Source: Mercurialis annua (lineage: Eukaryota; Streptophyta; Magnoliopsida; Malpighiales; Euphorbiaceae). From it: 64,000 bases of DNA. How positions within the stretch are numbered: position 1 is the stretch's first letter; every line of letters starts with the position of its first letter. This document shows, piece after piece, positions 22,933 to 36,075 of this stretch. The stretch lies in NCBI RefSeq assembly GCF_937616625.2, contig NC_065570.1:35471665-35535664 (forward strand), written 5' to 3'. Made by a program: the position numbers and the translations under genes. Below the pieces are notes generated by a model. It saw only the letters and a list, made by a program, of their open reading frames with translations. It was not told the DNA's origin and did no database searches.

Positions 22933-23665
22933 ATCACTTTCTCATTGGGTACTCCAAATTTCGCCTTCTATTAGTCACCAAGTGATCCCACCAAGCGATA
23001 GCATAATCTGAAAATTTAGTAACCGCCAACTTAACCTTCTTTTCCTCACTAAACTGATGACAATCAAATATGAGCTCCACCTGTTTTTCCCATTGTAAAT
23101 AAGCCTCTAGATCTGTTTTTCCTTGAAAATGAGGAATTTTATGTTTAATGCTGCCAAAATTTCTATCTACAAATTCATCATTACCTCGGTTTCTACCGTA
23201 GAAAATATTTTATAGTACTCTTCCTCTACCCCTACCTAAACCTCGGCCTCTTCTACCTCTACCTCTTGGTACACCCATTCCAGCCATCACCTCCTCTTCA
23301 TATTCATCATTATAATTGTCATCATTTGCCAAATCATTAACTTCAGGTATATGATTTCTGCCCTCCCTATTCTCCTCATTTTGATTCGGCACTGCTCTTT
23401 CAACAACTCCCAACCTCGTATCTATGCGCTCTAAGGCTTCTCTCATAGCCTCCATTGTTCTTTGAAAACATGTGAATTCTCCTTGTTGCGCCCGACGAAG
23501 CATAGCTTCATCGACATGAACACCATCATTATGTTCATTCTGATTTTCCGTTTCTGCAAAAAGAACGTTCAAAAGAAGAAAAAAATTAATAATTGAAAAC
23601 CTCACCAGTACTCCCTTACGTGTTTCACTCAAAAGATGGGGATGGTCTCTCGTGTTTAAACTCAA
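22933..23665 (-). pseudogene. Gag N-terminal half (copy A)
   Basis: An open frame of 151 codons (23210-23665) with an acidic, Asn-rich stretch and an RG-rich tail (RGRGRRGRGLGRGRGR), closed by a TAG stop. The same frame continues after the stop through 22933-23209 with a capsid-like segment (HFQGKTDLEAYLQWE, AIAWWDHL) to a further stop. Gag forms the particle shell. Just inside the first 100 bases is a GTAAGG...TTTTTTGCAG stretch that looks like a 66-base intron. If it is spliced, the true start is uncertain. A' has a 2-base difference there that breaks the upstream frame. Confidence 0.75.
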
Positions 23666-24318
23666 GTATTTTTTTTCACTCAGGGCTTTCTCACACCACT
23701 CTAGCTATTTCCTTTATGTTCTTAGGTGAATCACACTTTCAGAATAATTCAAGTAGTTTCGAGTAGTATTACGAAACTGAAATTTGCAGAAAAAAAAATC
23801 AGTTTGAAGCAAATCTATTAAAAAAATGAAAACAAGAGCCAATAAATTATGAAAACTCAAATAGAGGCAAAAGACATGTGAAACAAACAGAAATATAAAG
23901 AGTCAAACAAAAAGGTAGTTTAAAGAATATAACCAAATCTGCCAAGAGAGATAATATTCCTTAACTGGAAAACTATGCAATTCAGGAGTACAAAACAATG
24001 AAATATATAATTTAGGAAATCAATTCAGACTTAGTTTAGAACATTAGACAATCAATTATAAGTCAGACCCAAATATGACAGTAATCACCAAATTCTGAAT
24101 TTCACCCCTTTTTGTTTTGATCACTTGTCTTCTATTTTTTTTGTTTATTCCATATTATAAAATTTTGAGTTTCACTCCCCTTTTTTGTTAACTTCCTTTT
24201 GTATTTTTTTTTTTTGATTTTTTTTCAATTACCCAGATCTGTATTTCAGAAAAACAAGAATAATAAACAATTCGGAATCAATAAAAAAAAGATGGATAAA
24301 ACCTGATCTAGATACAAA
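23666..24318 (-). other. Gypsy 5' leader (copy A)
   Basis: An A/T-rich untranslated stretch between the primer-binding site and gag, with long homopolymer T and A runs (for example around 24130-24230). I see no conserved open frame, repeat or other element in it. Confidence 0.7.
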
Positions 24319-24330
24319 GCTCTGATACCA
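24319..24330 (-). other. tRNA-iMet primer-binding site (copy A)
   Basis: The minus strand reads TGGTATCAGAGC, complementary to the 3' end of plant initiator-Met tRNA, two bases inside the LTR end (ATATCA). It fixes the element's orientation and the inner end of the 5' LTR at 24333. Confidence 0.92.
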
Positions 24331-24332
24331 AA

Positions 24333-25112
24333 TGATATAGAACCTCCAAGAATAAGCCTGAGAACCCCTTTATGTATATGAACCCCCAAAACATTAACTT
24401 GAAAAGCCTGAAAATCAATTCAGCAACAACCCCTAAGAAAGGTTAGATTAATAGATTACTTAGATGATCGAAAGAATTAGAATTAAGAAAACTCAATTTT
24501 TTATTATGAATTCCAATTTCGAAACACTCCACAAGAAGATGATCAATCTACTTGAATGTTCCTTAAAGCATGTATTCTACTCAAGAACACAAAGAAAACA
24601 AGCAAACAGCTTTTAGGTTTTCAAAATATCAAAATCTGTCTAACTGATTTAGTAAAGACATATTTATAGCCTTTACAAAACCCTAAATAAAAAGGATAAC
24701 TAAATATATGAGCTTTTTTAATTAACAAATTCGTTCAGCCATTCAAAATATAAATAAAGATACTTAATTAACTTATTTGGTGAGCCATGATAAATACGGC
24801 CCATTGTAAACTTAATTAGACCCATTAATAGGTTGGACTTGACTTAAGTTGTATTGAACTTGAGCTGTTCTTGTTCCAAAACTGTGTTGTCCTTGTAAGC
24901 CTTCGTTTGCCATATTCACTATCCCTTGTAGATGATGAATTAAGGCCTTATGAAGCTTCTTCGATTGAGATCTGGTTATTGGTCCTTGAGGCATGCTGAT
25001 TGGATTAGAAAAGTCTTGAACTTGCATCTTGCTTCGTTGATCATATGCTTCATGCTCGTTTTCATTATGTTAAACTTCATATGTAACGTCATGTGTAGGC
25101 TGGTCCATAACA
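24333..25112 (-). mobile_element. 5' LTR of gypsy element (copy A), 780 bp
   Basis: Forward-strand ends TGATATAG and CCATAACA give TG...CA termini. The inner end abuts the primer-binding site. The outer end matches the base where, in A', the polypurine tract meets the 3' LTR. A TATA-like CTATAAATA lies at 24661-24669 on the minus strand. Because pol overlaps the 3' LTR in this family, this LTR also carries a copy of the pol C-terminal code (the 24812-25027 open frame with QGPITRSQSKK), which is not a separate gene. Confidence 0.9.
24661..24669 (-). promoter_or_regulatory. TATA-like box in gypsy 5' LTR (copy A)
   Basis: The minus strand reads CTATAAATA within GGCTATAAATATG, in the interior of the LTR. 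It is conserved in all LTR copies here (19079-19087 and 54673-54681). It is the likely element promoter. Confidence 0.6.
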
Positions 25113-28100
25113 ATAATCTAACCATACTTAGGTAATCGGAACGACGCGTTAGATAGACTTAAGACGCGACATACTAATCTTAACCTAACCATGCTTAGGT
25201 AATCGGAACGACACGTTAGAGAGATTTTTGACGCGACATAAGCATGGTATTCGAAACGACGCGTTACAGAGACTTGAGACGCGACATACAAATCTAGCGT
25301 CACTTTTCACGCCAACTTTGCGTAGTATAACCTAACCATGCTTAGGTAATCGGAACGACGTATGAAAGAGCCTTGAGACGCGACAAACTAATCTAGCGTC
25401 ACTTTTCATGCACACCTTGCGTAATATAACCTAATCATGCTTAGAAATAGGAACGACGCGTTAAATAGTCTTGAGACGGGATATACTAATCTATAGTCAT
25501 TTTACGCACACTTTGCGTAATATAACCTAACCATGCTTAGGTAATCGGAACGATGCGTTAAAGAGACTTTTAACGTGACATACTAATCTAGTGTAACTTT
25601 TCACGCACACTTTGCATAATATAACCTAACCATCCTTAGATAATCGGAACGACGCGTTACAGAGACTTGAGACGCGACATACTAATCAAACGTCACTTTT
25701 CATGCATACTTTGCATAATATATCCTAACCATACTTATGTAATCGGAACGATGCGTAAAAGAGACTTGTGACGCGAGATAAGCATGGTAATCGAAAAGGC
25801 GCATTAAAGAGACATGGGATAAAACATACTAATCTAGCGTCACTTTTTACGCACACTTTGCCTAATATAACATAACCATTACTAGGTAATCGGAACAACG
25901 CGTTAAAGAGACTTGAGACTGGACTTACTAATCTAGCGTCACTTATCACGCACACTTTGCGTAATATAACCTAACCTTGCTTAGGTAATCGGAACGACGC
26001 GTTAGAGAGACTTGTTGTGACGCGACATAAGAACGGTAATCGAAACGACGCATTAACGAGACTCGAGACGTGCCATACTAATCTAGCGCCACTATTTATG
26101 CACACTTTGCGTAATATTAACCAATCCATGGTTAGGTAATCGGAACGACGCGTTATAGAGACTTGCGAGGTGACATAATAATCTAGCGTCACTTTTCACG
26201 CACACTTTGCATAATATAACCTAACCATGCTTAGGTAATCAGAACGACGCGTTAGAAAGACTTTTGACGCGAAATTACATTGGTAATCAAAACAACGCGT
26301 TACAGAGACTTGAGATGCGTCATACTAATGTAGCATTACTTTTTACGCAAACTTCGCGTATTATAACCTAACCATCATGCTTAGTTAATCGGAACGACGC
26401 GTTAAAGAGACTTGAGACATGACATATTAATCTATTGATCCTTTTCACGCACACTTTGCGTAGTATAACCTAACAACGCTTAGGTTATCGGAACGACGCG
26501 TTAGAGAGACTTTTGAAGAGACATAAACATGGTAATCAAAACGATGCGTTACAGAGACTTGAGACGCGACATACTAATCTAGCGTCATTTTTCACGCAAA
26601 CTTTGCGTAATATAACCTAAACATGCTTAGGTAATTGGAATGACGTATTAAATAGACTTGAGACGCGACATACTAATCTAGCATCACATTTCACGCACTC
26701 CTTGCATAATATAACCTAACCATGCTTAGGTAATATAAAGATGCGTTAAATAGACTTAAGACGCGACGAACTAATCTATTGTCATTTTTCACGCACACTT
26801 TGCGTAATATAACCTAACCATGCTTAGGTAATCGGAGCGACGCGTTAGAAAGACTTGTGACTTGACATAAGTATGGTATACAAAACGACGCGTTAAAGAG
26901 ACTTGAGACGCGCCATACTAATCTAGCGTCACTTTTTACGCACAGTTTGTGTAATATAACCTAACCATGCTTACGCAATCGGAATGATGCGTAAAAGAGA
27001 CTTTAGACGCGACATACTAATCTAGTGTAACATTTCACGCACAATTTGCATAATATAAACTAACTATGCTTAGATAATCAGAACGATGCGTTAAGGAGAC
27101 TTGTGACGCGATATACAAATCTAGCGTCACTTTTTTCTCATGCTTTGGGTAATATATCCTAGCCATGCTTACGTAATCGGAACAACGCGATAAAGAGAAT
27201 TGAGATGCGACATACTAATCTAGCGTCACTTTTCACGCACACTTTGCGTAATATAACCTAACCATGCTTAGGAAATCGGAACGACGCGTTAGAGAGACTT
27301 GTGACGCGACATAAGCATGGTCATCGAAATGACGCGTTAAAGATACTTAAGACGCGCCATACTAATCTAGTGTCACTTATTACGCACACTTTGCGCAATA
27401 TAACCTAACCATGCATAGGTAATTGGAACGACGCGTTAAAGAGTCTTGAGACACGACATACTAATCTAGCGTCACTTTTCACGCACACTTTGCGTAATAT
27501 AACCTATCCAAGCAGCGGAACGACGCGTTAGATAGACTTAAGATGCGACATACTAATCTATTATCGTTTTTCACACATACTTTGCGTAATATAATCTAAG
27601 CATACTGAAGTAATTGGAACAAGGCGTTAAATAGACTTGAGACGCGACATACTAATCTATTGTCATTTTTTACGCACACTTTTGCGTAATATAACCTAAC
27701 CAGGCTTAGGTAATCGGAACGACATGTTAGAGAGACTTGTGACGCGACATAAGCATGGTAATCGAAACGACGCGTTAAAGAGACTTGAGACGCGCCATAT
27801 TAATCCAGCGTCACTTTTCACGCACACTTTGCGTAAATATAACCTAACCATGCTTAGGAAATCAGAAGACGCGTTAAAGAGACTTGAGATGCGGTATACT
27901 AATATAACGTCATTTTTCACGCACACTTTGCGTAATATAACCTAACCATGATTAGGTAATCGGAACGACGCGTTAAAGAGGACTGTGATGCGAGATACGC
28001 ATGGTAATCGAAACGCCGCGTTAAAGAGACCTGAGACAAAACATACTAATCTAGCTACACTTTTTACGCACACTTTGCGTAATATAACCTAACCATGCTT

Positions 28101-28817
28101 AGGTAATCGGAACGGCGCGTTAAAGAGACTTGAGACTGGACATACTAATCTAGCGTCACTTTTCACGCACACTTTGCGTAATATAACCTAACCATGCTTA
28201 TTTAATCGGAACGATGCCTTAAAGAGACTTGAGACGCTACATACTAATCTATGGATCCTTTTTACGCACAGTTTGCGTACTATAACCTAACCATGCTTAG
28301 GTAATCGGAACGACGCGTTTGAGAGACTTGTGACGCGACATAATAATCTAGTGTCAATTTTAACGTACACTTTGCATAATATAATCTAACCATGCTTAGG
28401 TAATCGGAACGACGCATTAAAGAGACTTGTGACGCGACATACTACTAATCTAGCATTACTTTTAACGCACCCTTTGTGTTATATAATCTAACCATGCTTA
28501 GGTAATCGGAACGATGCATTAAAGAGACTTGTGACATGACATACTTATCAAGCGTCCCTTTTCACACACACTTTGCATAATATAACCTAAACATGCATAT
28601 GTAATCAGAACAACGTGTTAAAGAGACTTGTGACGCGACATAATAATCTAGCGTCATTTTTAACGTACACTTTCAGTAATATCGCGTTAAAGAGACTTGG
28701 GACGCGGCATACTACTAATCTTCCGTCACTTTTAACGCACACTTTGCGTTATATAATCTAACCATGCCTAGGTAATCGAAACGACTCGTTAAAGAGACTT
28801 GTGAAGCGACATACTAA
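25113..28817 (-). repeat. 99/147-bp satellite array, minus orientation
   Basis: The satellite resumes directly after the LTR end and runs to the duplication joint at 28817/28818. It contains both unit lengths, with an occasional monomer that lost tens of bases (for example near 27510 and 28680). It matches 55121-58825 at an offset of about 30,008. No gene is present. Confidence 0.95.
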
Positions 28818-28830
28818 TTATATTACGCAG
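28808..28830. other. Duplication joint and orientation switch, minus to plus
   Basis: Left of 28817 the sequence matches 58825 leftward (minus satellite, ending CATACTAAT). From 28818 it matches 1624 onward (plus satellite, TTATATTA). At most one or two bases overlap, and the two sides are in opposite satellite orientation. Confidence 0.88.
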
Positions 28831-30293
28831 AGTGTGCGTGAAAAGTGACGCTAGATTAGTATGTCCAGTCTACAATCTCTTTAACGCGTCGTTCCGATTA
28901 CCTAAGCATGGTTAGGTTATATTACGCAAAGTGTGCGTAAAAAGTGACACTAGATTAGTATGTTTCTTATCAAGTCACTTTAACACGTCGTTTCGATCAC
29001 CATACTTATCTCGCGTCACAAGTCTCTTTAACGTGTCGTTCCGATTACCTAAGCATGGTTAGGTTATATTGCGCAAAGTGTGCGTGAAAAGTGAGGTTAG
29101 ATTAGTATGTCACGTCTCAAGTCTCTCTAACGCGTCGTTCTTATTTCCTAATCATGGTTAGGTTATAATACGCAAAGTGTGCGTGAAAAGTGACACTAGA
29201 TTAGTATGTCGCGTATCAAGTCTCTCTAACGCGTCGTTCCGATTTCCTAAGCATGGTTATATTATATTACGCAACGCGTGCGTAAAAAGTGACGCTAGAT
29301 TAATATTGGCGTCTCAAGTCTCTTTAACGCGTCGTTTCGATTACCATGCTTATGTCGCGTCACAAGTCTCTCTAACGCGTCGTTCCGAATACCTAAGCAT
29401 GGTTAGATTATAGTACGGAAAGTGTGCGTGTAAAGGAGCAATAGTTTAGTATGTTGCGTCTCAAGTCTCTTTAACGCGTCGTTCTGATTACCTAAGTATG
29501 GTTAGGTTATATTACGCAAAGTGGCCAGTCTTTAGTGTCTTTAACGCGTCGTTTCAATTACCTAAGCATGGTTTGGTTATATTACGCAAAGTGTGTGTAA
29601 AAACTTAAGGCTAGATTAGTTTGTTTCGTCTCAAGTCTCTTTAACGCGTCGTTTCGATTACTATACTTATCTCGCGTCACAAGTCTCTTTAACGCGTCGT
29701 TCCGATTACCCAAGCATTCTTAGGTTATTACGCAAAGTGTGCGTGAAAAGTGACTTTAGATTAGTATGTCGCGTCTCAAGTCTCTCTAGCACGTCGTTCC
29801 GATTTCCTAAGCATGGTTAGGTTATATTACACAAAGTGTTCGTGAAAAGTGACGCTATATTAGTATGTCCAGTCTCCAATCTCTTTAACGCGTCGTTCCG
29901 ATTACCTAAGCATGGTTAGGTTATATTACGCAAAGTGTGCGTAAAACGTGACACTAGATTAGTATGTTTCTTATCAAGTCTCTTTAACGCGTCGTTTCGA
30001 TCACCATACTTATCTCACGTCACAAGTCTCTTTAAAGCGTCGTTCCGATTACCCAAGCATGGTTAGGTTATATTGCGCAAAGTGTGCGTGAAAAGTGCGG
30101 TTAGATTAGTATGTCACGTCTCAAGTCTCTCTAACGCGTCGTTCTTATTTCCTAAGCATGGTTAGGTTATAATACGCAAAGTGTGCGTGAAAAGTGACAC
30201 TAGATTAGTATGTCGCGTCTCAAGTCTCTCTAACGCGTCGTTCTGATTTTCTAAGCATGGTTATATTATATTATGCAACGCGTGCGTAAAAAG
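28818..30293 (+). repeat. 99/147-bp satellite array, plus orientation (A')
   Basis: Copy of 1624-2998. It has one additional 99-bp monomer relative to A near 30090-30190, a copy of the unit marked by GTCACGTCTCAAG. No gene is present. Confidence 0.95.
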
Positions 30294-31912
30294 TGACCCT
30301 AAGCTCAAACTCTCGCCTCGATTACGTCTTTGCTGGGATGTATGAAAAACTTTCTCCAAGCTTTTCTGTGATTTATGACTACTTGAACTCCTTCAAATAT
30401 GCTCTCTTAAGTGTGGTGTTTTTAGAATGAGAAAAGGAAACCTCTATTTATAGGGTAGAGCTTTGCCTAAGAATGCAACACCTCACATGCTAGGTGTTAC
30501 ACACTAAGCAAAGGTGTTACCACCATTCGACACCTCACATGCTAGGTGTCACACACCAAGCATAAGTTTTGCCACCATCTGACACATCATATGCTAGGTG
30601 TCACACATCAAGCATAGGTGTTGCCACCTTCTAACACGTCGGATGCTAGGTGTCACACACATAGACATACATGACATCATCACGTGACATCATCGTATGA
30701 CATCATCCTGACATCATCACATGACATCATCGTGACATCATGACATCATCATATAACTCTTACAAATTAGTCCCTAATTTATACTTGTTTTTTCATCTTA
30801 GATTAATTTCCGAGATGTGCTAGTATCTATATGAAATTGATATCTCGTAAACTCAATCGATTGCACACCCTATTGTGTGTGACTAACTAGGTTCACATCT
30901 ATATGGCAACGAGAGTCATAAGAAACGCCTTTCTTATATTAAATAATTAAATCCCATTAATTAATTCTAGTAGATCGTGAGTGACGTCTAGCAACATATC
31001 ACGACCCCCAAATAGATATGAATGTTTCGATGCATTCTTTATGAACCAATGTTCATAATTACCGTACACTCAAAATTCTCTTCTTCTAAGATTCTGATCT
31101 CGACTAGTGTCACGGTTAAGTCAAACACTGTTTGTCTTGATCGTATGACCTCATCTCAGTTCTTATCCTTGATAAATATGACTTCCACTAGAAACAACTT
31201 TCTAAGTAAGTCATATACACATGCGCAGGTTTTATCATCCATCGAGAACAATTTGAGATAGCATAGAATCTTTTCTCCGTTCATCCGTAGTGATAAATCC
31301 TCTCTTGGTTAAACCCCTATCTCCATATACAACTAACTAGAGCCTACACATCCCGCGACCCTAGCTCATGAAAGATCTAGGGATAAGGAGTATCAAACTC
31401 TAATCACCTATATACAAGATAGTGTCACCGCAAGTCAAAGGACATATGTACAATTATGAACTAGATGACATTAAATTAACTTTGATGAAATACCATGTAT
31501 AAGTCATCTAGCGTCACTTGTTCGACCCACTCAACATCTTGAGTGTCTGCATGTTTATCCTGATCCCCATCAAGTAGTATGAGATTCACTACTTTCTATA
31601 ATTAGTAACTCCTTACTAATTAGGAGAATAAATAGAGGTGACAATCTTTCCGGGATAATACGATGCCCTTATTCGTAGGACCCCATCGATGGTGAACTGT
31701 TATTTAGATCACTTGTATAATAGAATCGGTAACTCATATTCTTAACACCTTAAGAATAGATTCTATTACAATGTGATAAGGACAATACGTAATAAATGAA
31801 TACTTAGTTGATGAGACACTTAGTTCAATTAGAACTTATATATCTTTGCCATTGGGATTAGTTCTACAAATATACATATGATCAAATGGCCCTAGGGCAC
31901 ATACTACTAACA
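30294..31912 (-). mobile_element. Putative solo LTR, family unknown (copy A')
   Basis: Copy of 2999-4576 with the same minus-strand TGTTAG start, TATA-like box (30444-30453) and minisatellites. It keeps a 30-bp segment (30798-30827) absent from A, bounded by ATC direct repeats, and has a longer 13-bp repeat tract. The flanks again show out-of-phase satellite. No credible gene is present. Confidence 0.55.
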
Positions 31913-34891
31913 AAGTGTGCGTGAAAAGTGACACTAGATTAGTATGTCGCGTCTCAAGTCTCTCTAACCATCGTTCCGATATCCTAAGATTGGTTATGTT
32001 ATATTACGCAACGCGTGCGTAAAAAGTGATGCTAGAATAATATTGCGCGTCTCAAGTCTCTTTAACGCGTCGTTTCGATTACCATGCTTATGTTGTGTCA
32101 CAAGTCTCTCGAACTCGTCGTTCCGATTACCTATGCATGGTTAGGTTATATTACACAAAGTGTGCGTAGAAAATGACAATAGATTAGTATGTCTCATCTC
32201 ATGTCTATTTAACGCGTCGTTCCAATTACATAAGCATGGTTAGGATATATTAGGCAGAGTGTACGTGAAAACTGACAATAGATTAGTATGCCGCGTCTTA
32301 AGTCTATAAAACACGTTCTTCCGATTACCTTAGCATGGTTAGATTATATTACGCAAACTGTGCGTGAAAAGTGACGCTAGATTAGTATGTCGCATCTCAA
32401 TTCTCTTTATCGCGTTGTTCTAATTATCTAAGCATGGTTAGGATATATTATGCAAAGCGTGCGTGAAAAGTGACACTAGATTAGTATGTCGCGTCTAAAG
32501 TCTATTTAACGCGTCGTTCCTATTACCTAAGAATGGTTGGGTTAAATTACGCAAGGTGTGCGTGAAAAGTGACACTAGATTAGTATGTCGCGTCTAAAGG
32601 TTCTTTAATTCGTCGTTCCGATTACCTAAGCATGGTTAGGTTATAATACACAAAGTTTGCGTGAAAAGTGACGCTAGATTAGTATGTCGCGTGTCAAGGC
32701 TCTTTAACGCGTCGTTCTGATTACCTAAGCATGGTTGGGTAATAGTACGCAAAGTGTGCGTAAAAAGGATCAATAGATTAGTATGTCGCGTCTCAAGTCT
32801 CTTTATCGCGTTGTTCCTATTATCTAAGCATGCTTAGGTTATATTACGCAAAGTGTGCGTGAAAAGTGACGCTAGATTAGTATGTCTAGTCTCAAATCTC
32901 TTTTACGCGTTGTTCCGATTACCTAAGCATGGTTAGCTTCTATTACGCAAAGTGTGCGTAAAAAGTGACGCTAGATTAGTATGTTTCGTCTCAAGTCTCT
33001 TTAACGCGTCGTTTTTCTTACCATACATATCTCGCGTCACAAGTCTCTTTAACGCGTCGTCCCGATTACCTAAGAATGGTTAGGTTATATTACGCAATGT
33101 GTGCATGAAAAGTGACGTTAGATTAGTGTGTCGCGTCTCAAGTCTCTCTAACGCGTCGTACCCATATCCTAAGGATGGCTAGGTTATATTACGCAAAGTG
33201 TGCGTGAAAAGTGACACTAGATTAGTATGTCGCGTCTCAAGTCTCCATACGCGTCGTTCCGCTAAGCATAGTTATGTTATATTACGCAAAGCGTGCGTAA
33301 AAGTGACGCTAGATTAATATTGCGCGTCTCAAGTCTCTGGAACGCGTCATTTCGATTATCATGCTTATGTCGCGTCACAAGTCTCTCTAACGCGTCGTTC
33401 CGATTACCTAAGCATGGTTAGGTTACTATATTAGGCAAAGTGTGCGTGAAAAATGACAATAGATTAGTATGCCGCGTCTTAAGTCTATTTAACGCATCGT
33501 TCCAATTACTTAAGCATGGTTAGGTTATATTACGCAGAGTGTACGTGAAAAATGACAATTGATTAGTATGTCGCGTTTTAAGTCTATCTAACGCGTCGTT
33601 CCGATTACATAGCCATGGTTAGGTTATATCACGCAAAGTGTGCGTGAAATGTGACGGTAGATTAGTATGTTGCGCCTCAATTTTCTTTATCGCATTATTC
33701 CGATTATCTAAGCATGGTTAGGTTATATTACGCAAAGCGTGCGTGAAAAGTGACGCTAGATTAGTATGTCGCCTCTCAAGTCTCTTTAGTGCATCGTTCC
33801 GATTATCTAAACATGGTTAGGTTATGTTATGCAAAGTGTGCGTGAAAAGTGACACTAGATTAGTATGTCGCGTCTAAAGTCACTTTGACGCGTCGTTCCG
33901 ATTACCTAAGCGTGGTTAGGTTATATTACACAAAGTCTGCGTAAAAAGTGATGCTAGATTAGTATGGCCCGTATCGAGTCTCTTTATCGCGTCGTTTCAA
34001 TTACCATTCTTATGTCGAGTCACAAGTCTTTCTAACGCGTCGTTCCAATTACCTAAGCATGGTTAGGTTACTATATTAGGCAAAGTGTGCGTGAAAAATG
34101 ACAATAGATTAGTATGCCGCGTCTTAAGTCTATTTAACGCATCTTTCCAATTACTTAAGCATGGTTAGGTTATGTTACGCAGAGTGTACGTGAAAAATGA
34201 CAATAGATTAGTATGTCGCGTCTTAAGTCTATCTAACACGTCGTTCCAATTACATAGCCATGGTTAGGTTATATCACGCAAAGTGTGCGTGAAATGTGAC
34301 GGTAGATTAGTATGTCGCGCCTCAATTTTCTTTATCGCATTATTCTGATTATCTAAGCATGGTTGGGTTATATTACGCAAAGCGTGCGTGAAAAGTGACG
34401 CTAGATTAGTATGTCGCCTCTCAAGTCTCTTTAATGCATCGTTCCGATTATCTAAGCATGGTTAGGTTATGTTATGCAAAGTGTGCGTGAAAAGTGACAC
34501 TAGATTAGTATGTCGCGTCTAATGTCACTTTGACGCGGCATTCCGATTACCTAAGCGTGGTTAGGTTATATTACACAAAGTGTGCGTAAAAAGTGATGCT
34601 AGATTAGTATGGCCCGTATCGAGTCTCTTTATCGCGTCGTTTCGATTACCATGCTTATGTCGAGTCACAAGTCTTTCTAACGCGTCGTTCCTATTACCTA
34701 AGCATGGTTAGGTTATATTATGCAAGTGTGGTGAAAAATGACAATAGATTAGTATGTCGTGTCTCAAGTCTATTTAACGCGTCGTTCCTTTTATCTAAGC
34801 ATGGTTAGGTTATATTACGCAAGGTGTGCATGAAAAATGACGCTAGATTAGTATGTCGCATCTCAAGGCTCTTTAATGCGTCGTTACGATT
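31913..34891 (+). repeat. 99/147-bp satellite array, plus orientation (A')
   Basis: Copy of 4577-7564, including the 645-bp higher-order repeat (variant monomer at 33874 and 34519). One monomer near 33230-33300 has a shortened sequence relative to A. No gene is present. Confidence 0.95.
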
Positions 34892-36075
34892 ATGCAATAA
34901 GTCTTAACAAATACTGAGAGGACATGCCGGTTGATAAAATGCCCATGGTGAGACTGTGATCCTGGCTAGTCATACATGTATCTGTTAAGGTTTATCGTCG
35001 TATCTTTAAATGGTATCATAGCCTAACAGAGACGAGAAAGAAATATATATAATAGTTCTTACTTTGTGAAAATTGGGTCAGTACCTTACGATCATGCTCA
35101 CAAAAAGTTGTTGTTCTACACCTTCTAATACTGTTCTCTTACTACTGTAAATAAAAATGATTATCTTTATAAGTTTACTTATCCTCCAGAAAATCAAAAA
35201 ATATCTGATACAAAAGCCCCTCTTCTCAATCCTTATGATGCGTTTTCTAAAACCACTACCCCTTTTATCCATAATATCAAGTCCTTGATAAAAAAAAGCC
35301 TTACAAACCCATCAGAGAATATGTTTAGTCATGCAGCTTTGATCAATGTGCAATTCATGCTTCTCAAGCTGAACAATTTATTACTCTTGAGATTCCACCT
35401 GAATTTTTAAGAGTTTGGTTAGCTCAGGTTATACTCATATTCACTTTGGAGCTATACGACTTGGTCTCAGTTACCATGGTCGTGCCGGTCTACCAGTTTT
35501 TACAAGAATTTCTCTTGTAGATTCTCGGTATCTACAGTATCAATATGCAGTGATTGGTACAGTTGAAACTTCCTTGAATGTAGGCTCAGTGTTTTTCACC
35601 CTTTTCCAAAATTACAACCTTTCCCTCTCTGATCTGATGGCTCTTACGACTTTAAAGGTGCAAATACAAATTACTGGAGCTCAACAAGTTGCTGATTCAA
35701 TTGCAGCTAATCTTCACTATCAAATGGTGTATCGTTTGCAAAACCATGATTTAAACCTCACTTTACCCACAAACCATAATGATGCCCTTTTGATAAAAAC
35801 AGATTCCCAAAACATCCCTTCTTGTTTCCATATATACCCAAACCAATCACTAGAAATGAACTCCTACACCTTTTCCCCAAAAAGTGGATTACCAACTATG
35901 AAATAATGCATGCATCTACTCAACTTGTTCAATCCTGTACTCCAGTATTCACAAAAAAAACCCGATGGCGCTATTGAGACGTCCTTTGTAAAACATAAGA
36001 GCATGTCACTCCGCAGGTATTTTCTACACAGTTCATACTTGAACCATTTCCAAAAGAAAAAAGGGGTTCCTGTTG
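34892..36075 (+). mobile_element. Endogenous pararetrovirus fragment (Caulimoviridae), copy A'
   Basis: Copy of 7565-8746, bounded by the same satellite bases, with the primer-binding-site match at 35011-35023. It has the same 5'-end-only content and the same truncation points, which shows that it was duplicated with its surroundings rather than inserted twice. Confidence 0.75.
35127..36074 (+). pseudogene. Movement protein remnant (copy A')
   Basis: The main open piece, 35415-35906, has 163 codons and differs from the A copy by four residues and five bases. The disrupting shifts upstream are the same as in A. No intact start exists. The 3' part differs slightly: after the stop at 35904-35906 the open frame 35910-36146 runs into satellite. 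Confidence 0.7.

Larger units (their letters stand above)
18725..25112 (-). mobile_element. Decayed Ty3/gypsy element, CRM-like (copy A)
   Basis: On the minus strand the order is 5' LTR (24333-25112), primer-binding site, leader, gag with CCHC knuckle, protease, reverse transcriptase, RNase H, integrase and a truncated 3' LTR (18786-19339). Protease-RT-RH-INT is the gypsy order. Resemblance of the gag, protease and RT blocks to the CRM lineage, the absence of a visible chromodomain and (seen in A') pol reading through the polypurine tract into the 3' LTR favour CRM. That is an inference from recognition without a tree. It is non-autonomous now: there are several stops and frameshifts plus a 539-bp deletion removing the integrase C-terminus and the LTR junction. 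No target duplication is recoverable, because the left end is truncated. Confidence 0.85.
1624..28817 (+). repeat. Segmental tandem duplication, copy A (27.2 kb)
   Basis: This block recurs in the same order and orientation immediately downstream at 28818-58825. Landmarks at fixed offsets show it: the 2999 solo LTR, the pararetroviral fragment (offset about 27,328), the satellite flip (27,230), the 15823 solo LTR (29,574-29,597) and the gypsy element (29,597-30,046, then 30,008). Offsets change in steps that match whole satellite monomers or identifiable indels. Copy A lacks about 2.1 kb of satellite present in A' and has a 539-bp deletion in the gypsy element. Sequence divergence is about 1% where I compared it by eye in the viral fragment. 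Confidence 0.93.

Noticed and set aside
24333..25112. Nested or tandem gypsy element, because pol C-terminal code appears to the right of the primer-binding site
   Set aside because: The polypurine tract at 49130-49143 shows that the 3' LTR begins upstream of that code. The code is inside the LTR, so the right-hand block is an ordinary 5' LTR.
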